Counted from the stretch's first letter, positions 39,387 to 50,549 are shown. The stretch is 64,000 bases of DNA from Cotesia glomerata (GCF_020080835.1 NC_058159.1:31533525-31597524), one strand, 5' to 3'. The notes: generated from the letters alone by a model not told the origin. Numbers and translations: made by a program.

Positions 39387-39932
39387 ATATTTAATTATGT
39401 TAAATTGCACTGTACTTTCTTAACTATTGACGTTTTTAAAAATATAAGCTCATTCCGATGTTACACTCATCAAGAGCTTTCATTTGAGTACCCACATGCA
39501 TTTTTCATATATTTGTCATATATATATAAAATATATATAAATATATAAAATATATGAAAAATTGATGTCGGTACTCAAATGAAAGGTCTCGATGAGTGTA
39601 ATGTCAGGATGAGCTTATATCTTTAAAAATGTCAATATTTCACAAGATATTTATTAAATTGCACTGTACTTTCTTGACTATGGACGTTTTTAAAGATATA
39701 AGCTCACCCCGATGTTACACTCATCATGAACATTGATTTGAGTACCCACATGCATTTTGACATATTTTTCATATATACATATAGAAATATATAATATATC
39801 AAATATATGAAAAATTGATGTGGGTACTCAAATGAAAGGTCTTGATGAATGTAATGTCGGGATGAGCTTATATCTTTAAAAATGTCAATAGTTCACAAAA
39901 TACAAGGTCATTTCTTAATTATGTATCTAGAG
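39387..39932 (+). repeat. Foldback repeat, copy R3, inserted between duplicated exon starts
   Basis: A two-unit foldback copy lacking both family ends. It begins near ttaaattgcactgtac and ends at gtatctagag. The arms are of the aagctcatt/gagcttatatc type with ATATAT loops. It separates the two 60-bp copies of the intron-exon junction of Ig10. Confidence 0.88.
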
Positions 39933-39962
39933 ATTCAATAAATAAAAATTTCATTGTTTTAG

Positions 39963-40090
39963 ATTGGATATTGGAGCAGATCATACGCTGACTTTAAAAA
40001 ATGTACAGAGAAGTCAGGAGGGAAATTATTCGTGTCATGTCAAAAATTCATTGGGCTTTGATGAAATTGTTTACAGTCTACAAGTTCAAG
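39963..40090 (+). CDS. Dscam2: Dscam2 exon: Ig10, second part
   Basis: Encodes LDIGADHTLTLKNVQRSQEG and the second cysteine in NYSCHVKNSLGFDEIVYSLQ. This is the intact copy of the duplicated exon start: unlike 39357 onward it continues in frame through the whole G strand. Phase 2 to 1, acceptor ttgttttag, donor gtaaat. Confidence 0.93.
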
Positions 40091-40354
40091 GTAAATATAT
40101 TATAAATAAATGAAAAAAAAGTTTGCTAAAGAAAAGAATAACTAAAGTAAACTTTAAATTGATGTGCCAAAAAAAAGAAAAATTAATTTACTTTAGATAA
40201 AGATATGAAAAAGGCAAAAAGATAAAAAAAAGGTTGTTTGGCAGTTAAAGTTTGTATAGCGTTATGAGATACAGCAGATGATGTTTTTGTTGCCGGGTTG
40301 CCGGTTGGTGGGTATATAAAGTTATAAGTTTTAATTGACAAACTTTACGCATAG

Positions 40355-40783
40355 TTCCACCAACACCTCCAACACTTCTCGCAACTGGCACAACAACCGA
40401 GGCGGTGCAGTTACAGTGGAAGCAGGGAGACAACGGGGGTGCTCCTATAAAGGGATTTGTGTTGGCTTATCGCAAGGAATTCGCCGAATGGGAAGAAGTT
40501 ATGCTTGACAGGCGTGCCAGTACTCATTTACTCGGAGGTCTGCAGTGCGGTACAAAGTATCAATTTACTCTGGCTGCCTTTAATCGCATAGGGAGTGGAA
40601 GTGCCAGCAAAATGGAAACTGCTAGGACCAAAGGCTCTAAACCTGTTCCTCCCCATAAAAAGCATCTCATACGTACCAATATGACCTCTGTTATTCTCGA
40701 ATTAACTTCCTGGCAAGACGGCGGCTGCCCATTGCTCTACTTTGTTGTTGAATATAAGCGATTGCCCGGTGATTGGCTATTAG
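40355..40783 (+). CDS. Dscam2: Dscam2 exon: FNIII-5 and FNIII-6 start
   Basis: FNIII-5 runs from VPPTPPTLLATGTTTEAVQL through WKQGDNGGAPIKGFVLAYRK and LQCGTKYQFTLAAFNRIGSG. FNIII-6 begins GSKPVPPHKKHLIRTNMTSV and contains SWQDGGCPLLYFVVEYKR. The WxDGGCP-xxFVVE-K string is diagnostic of Dscam. Phase 1-1. Confidence 0.95.
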
Positions 40784-40855
40784 GTAATTACTGTCATTAA
40801 TTATACGCTCTTTTGGCTTTGCGGAACTAGAAAGGCGTATAAAAAATTTTTTTTT

Positions 40856-41089
40856 GGTAATTATGCAGAAGTAGGGCTCCGCCTATTTTAGATAAAATTT
40901 TTTCACGGTAGATTTATGATGATAAGTATTTAGGTTGCATTCGAAAATGCTCTATCTCTAGATACATAATTAAGAAATGACCCTGTATCTTGTGAACTAT
41001 TGACATTTTTAAAGATATAAGCTCATCTTGATGTTACACTCATCAAGACCTTTCATTTGAGTACCCACATCAATTTTTCATATATTTTA

Positions 41090-41166
<77 letters not shown>

Positions 41167-41561
41167 CAAAAATGCATGTGGGTACTCAAATGAAAGCTCT
41201 TGATGGGTATAACATCGGGATGAGCTTATATCTTTAAAAATGTCAATAGTTAAGAAAGTACAGTGCAATTTAACAATAGTCATTATTTAATAAAGCAAAA
41301 TTTTCAAATTATGATATTATGAATTTTTTTTTCTAATTTAACCGGAAAAAATAGTATCGTCATCATTTGATTGAAAAACACCTCCAATCGTAAATTTTGA
41401 ACTTTCAAATGAAAGAAGAAACATCAAAATATTTAATTTACATACTTTTCATCATAAATTCGCCGTGAAGAAGAACAATTAAAAAATAAATATTAAAAAA
41501 AATTAATTTTTTGAATTTTTAAACCCAAAAATAGGCCAAGCCCCACTTCTGCATAATTACC
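40856..41561. mobile_element. TIR element, about 706 bp, with a foldback repeat nested inside
   Basis: Left end GGTAATTATGCAGAAGTAGG and right end CCACTTCTGCATAATTACC are inverted repeats extending about 34 bp through GCCTATTTT / AAAATAGGC. The interior contains foldback copy R4 in reverse orientation. It occupies most of the 815-nt FNIII-6 intron and ends 37 bp before the next exon. Confidence 0.7.
40917..41304 (-). repeat. Foldback repeat, copy R4 (reverse orientation)
   Basis: The only copy reading in the opposite direction: tatgatgataagtatttagg at the left is the complement of the family 3' half, and taaagcaaaatttt at the right is the complement of the 5' half. It has one hairpin unit, with an expanded (AT)n loop of about 65 bp (41093-41158). 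Confidence 0.88.
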
Positions 41562-41598
41562 GTTAATTTAAATTAGCATAATAAAATTTTTGTTGTAG

Positions 41599-41883
41599 TA
41601 TCGAATAATGTGTCACCACAATCGAGATTTCCGATAGTAAATTTGGAGAGTGGAACGAGCTATGAATTACGAGTGACAGGATACAATAATGCCGGATCAA
41701 CTCAAGCGGAATACCTATTTAGTACAACTACTCCTGGCGACTCACCGAGGATCCATGACGGGCGACCGCCTGAAATAAAGGTCACGCCGGTTTATTTCGA
41801 TGCACAAGTACTTGCGCCCAGTGTTATATCCGTTGTTGCTGTTATTATAGTCGTCGGTGGTGTTTGCTTTTGTCTGAAAACAC
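41599..41883 (+). CDS. Dscam2: Dscam2 exon: FNIII-6 end and transmembrane segment
   Basis: Encodes SNNVSPQSRFPIVNLESGTS, YELRVTGYNNAGSTQAEYLF, a short juxtamembrane stretch (TPGDSPRIHDGRPPEIKVTP) and then a hydrophobic segment SVISVVAVIIVVGGVCFCL followed by KT, the single membrane span. Phase 1-1. One TM exon is present, unlike Dscam1 which has two alternatives. Confidence 0.93.
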
Positions 41884-41961
41884 GTAAATAACTTTTTTTA
41901 AAACTTTTACTAAAAAGTAACTGTCTAATAAATAATAATAAAATTTTATTATTTAAAAAAG

Positions 41962-42248
41962 ATTCTCTGAGAGGAAGAAGAGGTAATGATCCAACTTCTC
42001 AAACCCAGGCGGCGTTGGATAACAAACACAATATGGAACAGAGAGAACAGTATTATGCAACAGTACGTAAGCCTAGTCAACAATCCCCGTGTCGGGAGGT
42101 AAATGCATTGGAACGTATACCCGAGTACTCTGAAGACATTTATCCGTATGCAACATTTCATTTGCCCGAGCAAGAAAATTTATCCGCGAATCCAATAAGG
42201 CAGGCGTATTTCTACGAGAGAAGCGAAACAATGTTACAAGGCGCTCAG
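41962..42248 (+). CDS. Dscam2: Dscam2 exon: cytoplasmic tail, juxtamembrane part
   Basis: Encodes SLRGRRGNDPTSQTQAALDN, EQREQYYATVRKPSQQSPC and IPEYSEDIYPYATFHLPEQE. PYATFHL is a conserved tyrosine-containing motif of Dscam cytoplasmic tails. Phase 1 to 0, donor gtgaat. A foldback repeat starts 47 nt after the donor. Confidence 0.93.
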
Positions 42249-42294
42249 GTGAATAATAAAAAAAATATTACATTTTTTTTTTTTTCATTCTTAC

Positions 42295-42998
42295 TAGTAA
42301 CCTTGCAGTCACTATGTGACTGCCGTGACTTGTATACAATAAATCGATAAAATTTTGCTTTATTAAATAATTACTATTGTTAAATTGCACTGTACTTTTT
42401 TAACTATTGACATTTCTAAAGATATAAGCTCATTCCGATGTTACACTCATCAAGAGCTTTCATTTGAGTACCCACATGCATTTTTGATATATTTTCCATA
42501 TATACATATATATATAAATATATAATATATATATATAAATATGAAAAATTGATGTGGGGACTCAAATGAAAGCTCTTGATGAGTGCAACATTAAGATGAG
42601 CTTATATCTTTAAAAATATCAATATTTCACAAGATATTTATTAAATTGCACTGTATTTTCTTAACTATTGACATTTTTAAAGATATAAGCTCATCTTAAT
42701 GTTGCACTCATCAAGAGCTTTCATTTGAGTACCCACATGCATTTTTGATATATTTTTCATATATACATATATATAATATATATAAATATATGAATTATTG
42801 ATGTGGGTACTTAGATGAAAGGTCTCGATGAGTGTAACATCGGGATGAGCTTATATATTTAAAAATGTCAATAGTTAACGAGATAAGGTCATTTCTTAAT
42901 TATGTGACTAGAGATAGAGCATTTTCGAATGTAGCCTAAATACTTATCATCATTTAAAACTGGCCACAAAATTTTTCTTATTTTCTTAATAATATAAA
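42295..42998 (+). repeat. Foldback repeat, copy R5 (full length, two hairpin units)
   Basis: Starts TAGTAACCTTGCAGTCAC and ends near cttaataatataaat. It makes up 704 of the 774 nt of this intron, leaving about 47 nt and 24 nt at the two ends. The right arm of unit 1 (gagtgcaacattaagatgag) is the exact complement of the left arm of unit 2 (ctcatcttaatgttgcactc), although both differ from the family consensus. Confidence 0.88.
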
Positions 42999-43022
42999 TT
43001 AAATTTACATTTTTTTTTTCAG

Positions 43023-43281
43023 ATTGATGTTGATCAATATACCAAAGTAAGAAGCCGGTCAAGGCGTAAATCAAAGTCATTCAAGTCCGAATCCGAGGAG
43101 TACGATACTCTTGGATCGGACAGCGACACTGAAGTAGGGACCAGCAGTCGTACAGAGTCCTCTAATCACCTCGACGATTCTGCTCCGACGTCTATTTTAA
43201 CTCGCTCCCCGGGACCTAATTCCGGGCCACAGCGAGGCCGCGAGCAACGATTAGCCATATTCCCAAGGCCGGTTCATCATA
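43023..43281 (+). CDS. Dscam2: Dscam2 exon: cytoplasmic tail, middle part
   Basis: Encodes IDVDQYTKVRSRSRRKSKSF, KSESEEYDTLGSDSDTEVGT and SSRTESSNHLDDSAPTSILT. This basic/acidic-Ser block with QYTKVRSR is highly conserved in insect Dscam paralogues. Phase 0 to 1, donor gtaagt. Confidence 0.94.
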
Positions 43282-43779
43282 GTAAGTTAGTATTAGTATT
43301 GAATTATATTTTTTTTAATTATTATCAACCAAGGGAAAGCTGGGAACACGGGAATAATAATAGAATTCATAGATTGGCTTTAAATTGCACGCCTAATTTT
43401 TTTTTTTTTTTTTTTTATTCAATTATTATGTTGGATTTTGAGTTTGCAGTTAAAGTCTTAGTGTGAATAATTAATCTACAGCTTTTAAAGCTTGTAAATA
43501 ATTAAACAAGGATTTCACCAACTGTTTTGTATATTTATAAAATAAGTTCAATGTAGAATTATTTAAAGCTGCTGCTGGATAATTAATTAAGTCGATCGTT
43601 AATCCTGATCGGATTAAATCTATTTTAACACTTAACTGAATCTAACCAACTGGTCTTTTTGCTACAACTTGAATAATAATTAGCAATGCACTTAATTTTT
43701 TTGTATCCCATAATACTCCGCTTTCCTCTAGATGAATAAATAGTAATTGTATTATTTATTTAAATGTATTTATTTTTAG
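43282..43779. other. Dscam2 cytoplasmic intron
   Basis: A 498-nt AT-rich intron with a poly-T run near 43399-43417. Nothing else is recognisable. Confidence 0.55.
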
Positions 43780-43870
43780 ATGTACTGTACCACACGCACG
43801 AATCAAGTACATCAACCGAGCCGTCACCAATTTCTGAAAGAAAAACCTTTCCTAGATTAGAAAAGCAACG
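43780..43870 (+). CDS. Dscam2: Dscam2 exon: cytoplasmic tail, small exon
   Basis: Encodes VLYHTHESSTSTEPSPISER and KTFPRLEKQ. ESSTSTEPSPISERK is a recognisable Dscam tail motif. Phase 1 to 2. A foldback repeat begins 41 nt downstream. Confidence 0.9.
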
Positions 43871-43911
43871 GTAAATATTAAATATTTAATTGAAATAAAA
43901 ATAATAATACC

Positions 43912-44373
43912 TAGCAACCTTACAGTCACTGTGTGATTTGTGAACTATAAATAAATAAAATTTTGCTTAGTACTTTCTTAATTATTGACGTTTTCAAAGA
44001 TATAAGCTCATCCCGATGTTACACTCATCAAGAGCTTTCATTTGAGTACCCACATGCATTTTTGATATATTTTTCATTTTTCATATATACATATATATAA
44101 ATATATATTATATATGAAAAATTGATGTGGGTACTCAAATGAAAGGTCTCGATGAGAGGAATGTCGGGATGAGCTTATATCTTTAAAAATGTCAATATTT
44201 CACAAGATACAAGGTAATTTATTAATTATGTATCTAGAGAATGATATGAAACCTTGAAAAGACACAACCCAAGTCAAGATCTTTGCAATGATACTAAATT
44301 TCACTAAAAAAAATGATTTTATCATATGACTATCCTGGACACAAATTTTTTTTATTCTCTTAATAATATAGAT
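43912..44373 (+). repeat. Foldback repeat, copy R6 (single hairpin unit)
   Basis: Starts TAGCAACCTTACAGTCACTG and ends cttaataatatagat. It makes up 462 of 520 nt of this intron. Its 3' end lies 17 nt before the next exon, so the pyrimidine tract upstream of the acceptor is repeat-derived. Confidence 0.88.
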
Positions 44374-44390
44374 ATTATAATGAAAAACAG

Positions 44391-44979
44391 ACATGGAATA
44401 AAAGCAGACAACGTCAGTGGATCTCGAGTTCAAAATATAATTCGAGCAATGGTAAAAGATCCAGAGACGAGTACAGGAGTTAGGTCTTACTCGGCAGCAC
44501 CCTCGCCGAGTCACACTGCCAAGGGATCAAGACTTAATACAGCCTCGATAGATCGACACAAACAAATACCGCGTCGATCAGTTGAGTCTTTGTGTTTGTT
44601 CAATGATCCTCAACAATCGACATCAGCGATACAGCCGACACACACACAAACGTCATCCTCATCTTCAAACTCGAATTCAAACTCAAATTCAAATTCAAAT
44701 TCAAATTCAACCTCAACCTCAACCTCTATCTCAATGTCAACACCACGCAATTATCAACGAAACGCGAGATTACGCTCTCGAGAGCAGCAACCGCGCGAAG
44801 ACTGGGGTAATGAATTATCCACACTAGAGCTCAAACCGCCCTCAGGGTTCACCGATGCTCACGAAACAAGTGAGGCGGAATGTGATATCGATATGAAGCT
44901 CAAACTTCACAGAAAACGTTCCGGGCCTCTCTCTAATTCGCTGTCCAAATCACCCAAAGACTTTACAATCACTGTTTAA
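44391..44979 (+). CDS. Dscam2: Dscam2 last exon: C-terminal tail and stop
   Basis: Encodes HGIKADNVSGSRVQNIIRAM, VKDPETSTGVRSYSAAPSPS, SIDRHKQIPRRSVESLCLF, a Ser/Asn/Thr repeat (44659-44737), then SREQQPREDWGNELSTLELK, PPSGFTDAHETSEAECDIDM and a C terminus KDFTITV. The SEAECD motif is shared with other Dscams. The end I-T-V fits a class II PDZ ligand. The acceptor gaaaaacag is chosen because it alone matches phase 2 from the previous exon; an upstream atag (44371) would be out of frame. Confidence 0.92.
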
Positions 44980-45067
44980 ACATCAACTACTTCATTTTTA
45001 AATTGTATTGATCTAACTGTCAAGACTTACATTACAATATTGAGAGTAAAATCCAAAAAAAAAAGTT

Positions 45068-45178
45068 AATAAATTAAATAAAGTAATTAACTAATTAATA
45101 ATTAAATGTATTATTGAAATATCTCATTGACTAATTATTGATATTATTGAATGCTATGTATATTAAATATAAAATAAA
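45068..45178 (+). terminator. Candidate Dscam2 polyadenylation signals
   Basis: AATAAA hexamers lie at about 45068, 45077 and 45173, 90-200 nt after the stop. Any of them could end a short 3' UTR, and none can be chosen by sequence alone. Confidence 0.45.
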
Positions 45179-45247
45179 TCTTATTTTTGTATAATTTCAC
45201 CTGTTTTTATTGCCCTGAGCCTACCACTTGTTTTAAATTTACCAAAA

Positions 45248-45809
45248 ATAAAATTTTGCTTTATTAAATAATTACTTTTGATAAATTGCACTGTAATTTT
45301 TTAAATATTGACGTTTTTAAAGATATAAGCTTATCCCGATGTTACACTCATCAAGAGCTTTCATTTGAGTATCCACATGCATTTTTGATATATTTGTCAT
45401 ATATACATATATATAATATATATAAATATATAAAATATATGAAAAATTGATGTGGGTACTTGAATGAAAGCTCTCGATGAGTGTAATATCGGGGTGAAGT
45501 TATGTCTTTAAAAATGTCAATATTTCACAAGATATTTATTAAATTTCAATGTACTTTCTTAACTATTGACATTTTTAAAGATATAAGCTCATCTCGATGT
45601 TACGCTCATCAAGAGCTTTCATTTGAGTACCCACATGCATTTTTGATATATTTTTCAAATATACATATATATAAAATATATAAATATATGAAAAATTGAT
45701 GTGGGTACTCAAATGAAAGGTCTCGATTAGTGTAATGTTGGGGTGAGCTTATATCTTTAAAAATGTCAATAGTTCACAAGATACAAGGTAATTTCTTAAT
45801 AATATAGAT
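45248..45809 (+). repeat. Foldback repeat, copy R7 (two hairpin units)
   Basis: Lacks the extreme 5' end (begins aataaaattttgctttatt) and ends cttaataatatagat. It lies just past the Dscam2 polyadenylation candidates and has two foldback units. Confidence 0.87.
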
Positions 45810-47538
45810 TATAAATAAATTATAGTTAATACAATTGGACAGTTAAATTTTTATATATAATAAATAATTAAACAAGTATAATACTGATACGATTCTATAT
45901 TTATTTAACTGCACGTGAAATATTTCATTACAAATCATTATATTTATTTTTAAATATTAATATATATCAATATTAGAGTTAATTTTTTTATAGATACTCT
46001 TATGTAGTTTATATATAATTATATTTACAATTGCTATTTACAAATACTGCTTGGAATGACCAACATATTTAATAAAATAACATTTCTTCACACAGATAAA
46101 TAAAAGATACAATTAATTGTAATTATTAAATCACACAAGTTAGTATTTGGCCTGATGATACTCTGAGTAAACATCTTCACACTTTAATCATTATAAAAAA
46201 ATTTATTTTCCACTCAGTAATTATTACTATTTAACTTTGCAATTATTTAAATATATTATTACAAACTATTTGATAAATAAATTTTTTCTTTTTTAAATAG
46301 TACAATTTTCAATTTTTCTTAGTATAGAAACATCGACAATTATAATTAGTTGTTCTACTTAATCTTTTTATACTTATATTTTTTTTTTTTTTTTTTTTTT
46401 TGAATATACGGTAGCTTATATTTATAATTGGTCGATGTAGTTTTCAAGAAAGACCGAACAAGATGATTTAATTTTTGATTTTTTTACAAGTATTGAAATT
46501 ACAAAATTCGGCAGTGCAATAAATATATCAACACTATTAAATATTTGATTTAATTTTTGAATTATATTATATATAATTCACAAACGAAAAAAAAATTCTT
46601 TGAGATTATCGAACAAATAAATTGTGCAGTAATAGGTAAAACTTGTAAATATATTCATAGATTAATATACAATATATTTATATTTATAGTTTATGGATTA
46701 TCACGTTAATTAACTCATAAATTTTATGTGAAAGGTTTGAAAATATTTTTTCGTCAATGGCAAAGTGTCGAATATTATTTGTTGCGCTTTAAAATATTTT
46801 TTAAAAATAAAAATAATTAAAAGATAAATCGACTTCAGTCTCATGTTAATTTTAAAACTTATTTTCGATTGTTACAGTATAATTTATTTTAAATATACGG
46901 TGCAAGCGTGTGCCATTCCACAGACAGTATGCTGACTAGAAACTAATTAATATATTTACTTAATTATATCTATTCACATCTATGTAATTTTATAAATTAC
47001 TAAATGAATATATACATTTATAAGATTTAAAATAAAACTTTTCAACAATAATTTATAATTTTGAATTATATTTCCAAAGTTTTATTTTTTTCTACTTTTT
47101 ATTTGTTATAAAAAAATGACTACAGTCCTTTGAGATTACAAAAATTAAATCTAAAAACAATATATCAATTAGTTTATTAATATTTACGTTAATAAATAAT
47201 AAATAAAAAATTATTGGCAGATTATTAACTGCCAAAGTGGAGTATATTTGTTTTTCCTACAATACTTTGGCAGCAGAGTGTATTAAATAATAAATTTACA
47301 TTGATTAAATTCACATTCAATCTACATTTACAGATATTAATATTTAATATAACGTATACATAAATTCAACTACTTATTGTTAATATTAAATATCAATTGA
47401 AATATTTATTTCGAATAAACTCCGGTTTAATTTTTATTATTATTTTAATAATTAATAATTAATATTTTATATATGACATTTATGATACAAGCATCGCATG
47501 ATAAAACATGGTAATTATTACAATTAGTTATTCATATT

Positions 47539-47569
<31 letters not shown>

Positions 47570-49329
47570 TTATATACTTTCTAACAATCAACGATTATTA
47601 AGACATTCAACAAAACAATCTCAGGATTGTAACTCATCCACAACAATCATATTCTCTTTATTTTATTTTCTTAAAGTATCAAACATTTTGACAAAAACAT
47701 TTATCTTTATCTCAATAATTATCATATCAGTATTTTTCTAAATTCGATACTATGTCTATATATTTAATATTTATTTTTTAAATATATTTATATTAATGTA
47801 ATATAAAAAAGAAAATTACGTTGTGGTTTATTTAATTTAAATACGTACAATGGACAGATAATTTATATTTATTACTCGTTGATGATTTTATAAATCATTA
47901 TTTTTTATTTTTGTTTTTTTTTTAATATCACGAATAAAAAATTGCATTACCCAGTCCCTCTGCATAAGTTATTTAATTTCTAATTACTCATTTTTACTCA
48001 TCTGATTAATAATAATGCGTACAAAACGATTATTTATGTTTCAGTCTTTTTGAGACGTCCTTTATTGGACTGTGATTGAAAATCTATTCAACTAATTGTG
48101 GATTTTAAAATTACGTCTTTTTTATTTTTATTTAATGAAATATTTACTGCAAGCGAGTTCAATAAATCAATTAAATCCTGTAAATATTAATCCGAATAAA
48201 TTTTTTTTTTCTTAATAAAAATCACTCGTTTTAATTGTACAATTATAATGGCAATGGTTTTTATAAAAAAAATTATTAAAAGAGAATCTTGAATGGCTTA
48301 ATTAGAGAGGGTACTGGCACAGGAGTTTTAAAAAAATAAAACTAATAATTATAAACTAAAATTAATTTAAAAAATACAACCATTATCATACACGCTTATT
48401 TACAGCTTACTAATTTTACATTAATAATAATAATAATAATAAAAATAAAAATAAAAATAATATCATACGACATAAAATCTTTATAATAATTTACCTAATA
48501 TCTTTGGCAACTGTTTTTTTTTTCTTTTTCTTTTTCTTTCAACAGATGGTCCGTAATTTATTTACAGAATAAAGCATTTGTTATATTTATTTAAAAGACA
48601 AAGACTTGATTGAATAATTAAAATTTAAGTTAGTTGTTTTTTGAAAAGACTAGTGGATGGCTTCAATACGTGCTGTTGGTTGTCAATTTAAAATTTATAA
48701 TTTATGATTATTTTAGGCGAATTAGACCGATTGTACAATTAAATTGTATAAATAATCTTAATGCCGGAAAAAATAGACCCGAAATAATTTTGAAGTTACG
48801 AAAAAAATTTTCATATTATTTCATTAAAATTATTATAAAATAAAAATTATAATAATAATAATAATCTAATAATGATATTTTTTTTTGTAACAAAAAATGG
48901 AGCGAACATTCTGAGGGTGCTTGTTTTTCAGGAAAATTGTGGCCGTGATATAATTATTATTTTATAATAATTTAAATAAAATAATATGAATTTTTCATAA
49001 CTTTAATATTTTTTCCCGGTCTATTTTTTTCGATTACCAAATAATCTAAATCGGTTGTCATAAAATAGATTATTCTAAATACATTCGCCAAAATCAAAAC
49101 GAGATTGACCAGTCATAGCGACATTATTATTTTTCTTATGAGTTACTCTCATAGTTGTATAGTAGCCATGCCAGCTATACCCAAATTGATTATTGGAATA
49201 ATTTATTTGCGTTGGATCAACAGTGTTAGTATTTATATTAATGTCGTTATTATATAAATTGACAGGATGTCCCAACAAGGTACCATCAGACAGAGTTATA
49301 TTTTGAGCGTGAGACGCGGAATGCCTCCA
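45810..49329. other. Intergenic or 3' UTR sequence between convergent genes
   Basis: About 3.5 kb of extremely AT-rich sequence without any supported ORF. It contains an (AT)n run near 47540-47562 and an AATAAT run near 48422-48460. The Ptp99A 3' UTR presumably extends leftward from 49329 into this region; several TTTATT strings, such as near 49202, are minus-strand AATAAA candidates. Confidence 0.6.
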
Positions 49330-49878
49330 TCATTGAGGAATAATAGCACATGTTGATTCCATACCTTCGGGTGGTATTCGCATATTACCATTTGTAATAT
49401 AACCATTTGGATCAGTGATTGGCAGACCAGGAGCGACACCTCCAACCGAAACAACCCCGGGACACCCTGGTACACCAGGATGATTGACGTAATTCTGATT
49501 ACGCAGCGGTAATCCTGCATTGTCTGATAATATATGGTGATCGCCGTAATCTGCACATCCATCGATTGTTGGACACCCACGCTCGTTGTTGATATGACTT
49601 AGATGATTTTGATTATTAACATAATCTGTTGCATATTCCACCGGCATTTCAACTGATGCGTACTCATGAATACCAACAACATTTTTTACCGGTAATTGTC
49701 CTACAATATGCTGCTCTCCGCCAATTGTTGGTAATATCGTTGTTGATTTAAAATTAATACTCTCGTTTGGATTTATACAATTAACATGACCGTTTGTCAT
49801 TGTGTACAAGTCCGGTTCAACTCGGGTTTTTGATGTTAATACTGATTCTAAGCACTTGTACACTAGTACGTAATCCTC
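49330..49878 (-). CDS. Ptp99A: Ptp99A last exon: end of D2 and C-terminal tail
   Basis: Starts EDYVLVYKCLESVLTSKTRV, the last helix of D2, then a low-complexity tail with EYASVEMPVEYATDYVNNQN, NHPGVPGCPGVVSVGGVAPG and C terminus GMESTCAIIPQ. The acceptor is ttttaatag and the exon is phase 0. The tail is rich in Asn, Gly, Pro and Val and has no known domain. A splice inside the exon into another frame (…LTLKI) cannot be excluded. Confidence 0.82.
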   Translation of the reverse strand, partial: EDYVLVYKCLESVLTSKTRVEPDLYTMTNGHVNCINPNESINFKSTTILPTIGGEQHIVGQLPVKNVVGIHEYASVEMPVEYATDYVNNQNHLSHINNERGCPTIDGCADYGDHHILSDNAGLPLRNQNYVNHPGVPGCPGVVSVGGVAPGLPITDPNGYITNGNMRIPPEGMESTCAIIPQ

Positions 49879-50085
49879 CTATTAAAAAAAAATTTATATA
49901 TATATATATATTGATAATTATTCAATTTTTATTTCGGTAAATATTTACAAGTGGAGTCAAATATTTTAATTTTGATTTTTTTTAACGAAATTTCTATTTG
50001 ATTTTATTGATATATTTTTTTTTGAAAAATACATAAAAAAATGAACAATTTATAAATTTTTTAAAAAACTGTAATATTTTTTTAT

Positions 50086-50348
50086 GTACACGGAAAGAAC
50101 AAAATGACACTGGATATCATGCCAGATTATACTGAGTGAAAAAAAAATTCAGATAGTAGCTAGTATAATCCAGATATCACGCAGTATAATCTGGATTTTT
50201 TTAGCTACTGTCTGAAATTTTTTTTCACCACAGATATCACTGAGTATAATCTAGATTTTTTTTAGCTACTATCTGAAATTTTTTTTCACCACAGATATTG
50301 AGTATAATCTGGGATGATATCCAGTGCCATATTGTTCTTCTCGTGTAC
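50086..50348. mobile_element. MITE-like element with TIRs of about 48 bp
   Basis: Begins GTACACGGAAAGAACAAAAT and ends ATTGTTCTTCTCGTGTAC. The inverted ends continue through cactggatatcat and the complement of agattatact. The interior is a short tandem array (gagtataatct…gctact…gaaatttttttt, two to three units). It lies in the Ptp99A intron 49879-50549. The AT-rich flanks (about 49980-50030 and 50355-50400) are also partly inverted copies of each other. Confidence 0.75.
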
Positions 50349-50549
50349 TTTTTGAAAAAAAAAAAATATATCAAAAAAAAGATAAAATAGAAATTTTATC
50401 CAAAAACATAAGCCAAAATTTTTTCCAACTTTTAAAAGCAAAAAAATTTTGAAAATGTTAATTTTTCACCTAGTTATAACCCAAAATGATGTTGACCCTA
50501 TTTGTAAATAATTACCTTTATTTCTGTTAAATTTATTTTTAATAAAAAC

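Noticed and set aside
44582..44827. Ile-Gln repeat ORF inside the last Dscam2 exon
   Set aside because: It is an alternative frame of the Ser/Asn repeat; the real frame continues to the conserved SEAECD motif and stop.
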